Shown here: piece after piece, positions 5,195 to 5,280 of the stretch
How positions within the stretch are numbered: the stretch's first letter is position 1
Layout of the letters: each line of letters starts with the position of its first letter
NCBI GenBank assembly: GCA_946183175.1
Contig: CAMHBH010000129.1
Coordinates: 1 to 5,280 of the forward strand
DNA from: an uncultured Oscillibacter sp.
GTDB taxonomy: Bacteria; Bacillota; Clostridia; Oscillospirales; Oscillospiraceae
Length of the DNA stretch: 5,280 nucleotides
Direction of reading: 5' to 3'
Made by a program: the position numbers and the translations under genes
Notes under the pieces: generated by a model
Seen by the model: only the letters and a program-made list of their open reading frames with translations
What the model was told of the DNA's origin: nothing
Databases searched by the model: none

Positions 5195-5280
5195 ATGAAA
5201 GTACGCCGACACTTCTACTTTTCCGGGCGCGTGCAGGGCGTCGGCTTCCGCTACCGCGCCACCTACGCCGCCCGCGCCGC
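5195..5280 (+). CDS. acyP: Acylphosphatase (partial, C-terminus beyond right edge)
   Basis: Acylphosphatase is a small cytoplasmic enzyme of about 90 residues that hydrolyses the carboxyl-phosphate bond of acylphosphates. The 28 complete codons visible read MKVRRHFYFS followed by GRVQGVGFRYRA, the family's phosphate-binding signature; R19 is the expected catalytic Arg. The catalytic Asn, roughly 18 residues further on, is outside the window. A fusion to a longer protein such as a HypF-type maturation factor cannot be excluded, since HypF begins with an acylphosphatase domain. No Shine-Dalgarno precedes ATG 5195. In-frame GTG 5186 and TTG 5180 are alternatives and are equally unsupported. Confidence 0.85.
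   Translation, partial: MKVRRHFYFSGRVQGVGFRYRATYAARA

Noticed and set aside
4412..5212. 266-codon open frame on the minus strand opposite aqpZ
   Set aside because: Asp/Ala/Gly/Arg-rich shadow that would run through the aqpZ terminator; AqpZ pore motifs prove the plus strand.

Overview
The window is a stretch of bacterial chromosome. It is GC-rich and densely coded, with strong AAGGAGGT-type ribosome binding sites and near-consensus TTGACA/TATAAT promoters. The ribosome binding sites, the TnpB flavour and the metY sequence suggest a high-GC member of the Firmicutes (Clostridia or Negativicutes). This is inferred from style and no taxonomic marker gene is present.

Layout, left to right. (1) Positions 1-817, minus strand: the first 272 codons of a TnpB (IS200/IS605-type) RNA-guided nuclease, cut by the left window edge, preceded by a short AT-rich leader. 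(2) 916-945: a perfect 11-bp hairpin that probably terminates metY. (3) 959-2245, minus: metY, a PLP-dependent O-acetylhomoserine sulfhydrylase. (4) 2259-3104, minus: a small MscS-type mechanosensitive channel. Its stop codon overlaps the metY ribosome binding site, so the two form an operon driven by a consensus promoter at 3158-3186. (5) 3258-4199, minus: a stand-alone ComEC-like metallo-beta-lactamase-fold hydrolase with its own promoter (4230-4257) and terminator hairpin (3223-3250). (6) 4451-5137, plus: an AqpZ-type aquaporin, transcribed divergently from the hydrolase gene, with its own promoter (4390-4418) and terminator (5147-5172). (7) 5195 to the right edge, plus: the start of an acylphosphatase.

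Functionally, a water channel and an osmotic release channel lie about 1.3 kb apart, which suggests an osmotic-response neighbourhood. The mscS-metY pairing has no obvious metabolic logic and leaves metY without a visible methionine-responsive leader. The only mobile element is the TnpB unit, placed just beyond the metY terminator, where it appears to interrupt no gene visible in this window. I found no CRISPR array, tRNA, rRNA or attachment site. No undescribed multi-gene system is evident. The most useful leads are the TnpB element, the paired CCTTGCAA motifs around the aqpZ start, a cysteine in the aquaporin pore, and the uncharacterised hydrolase.
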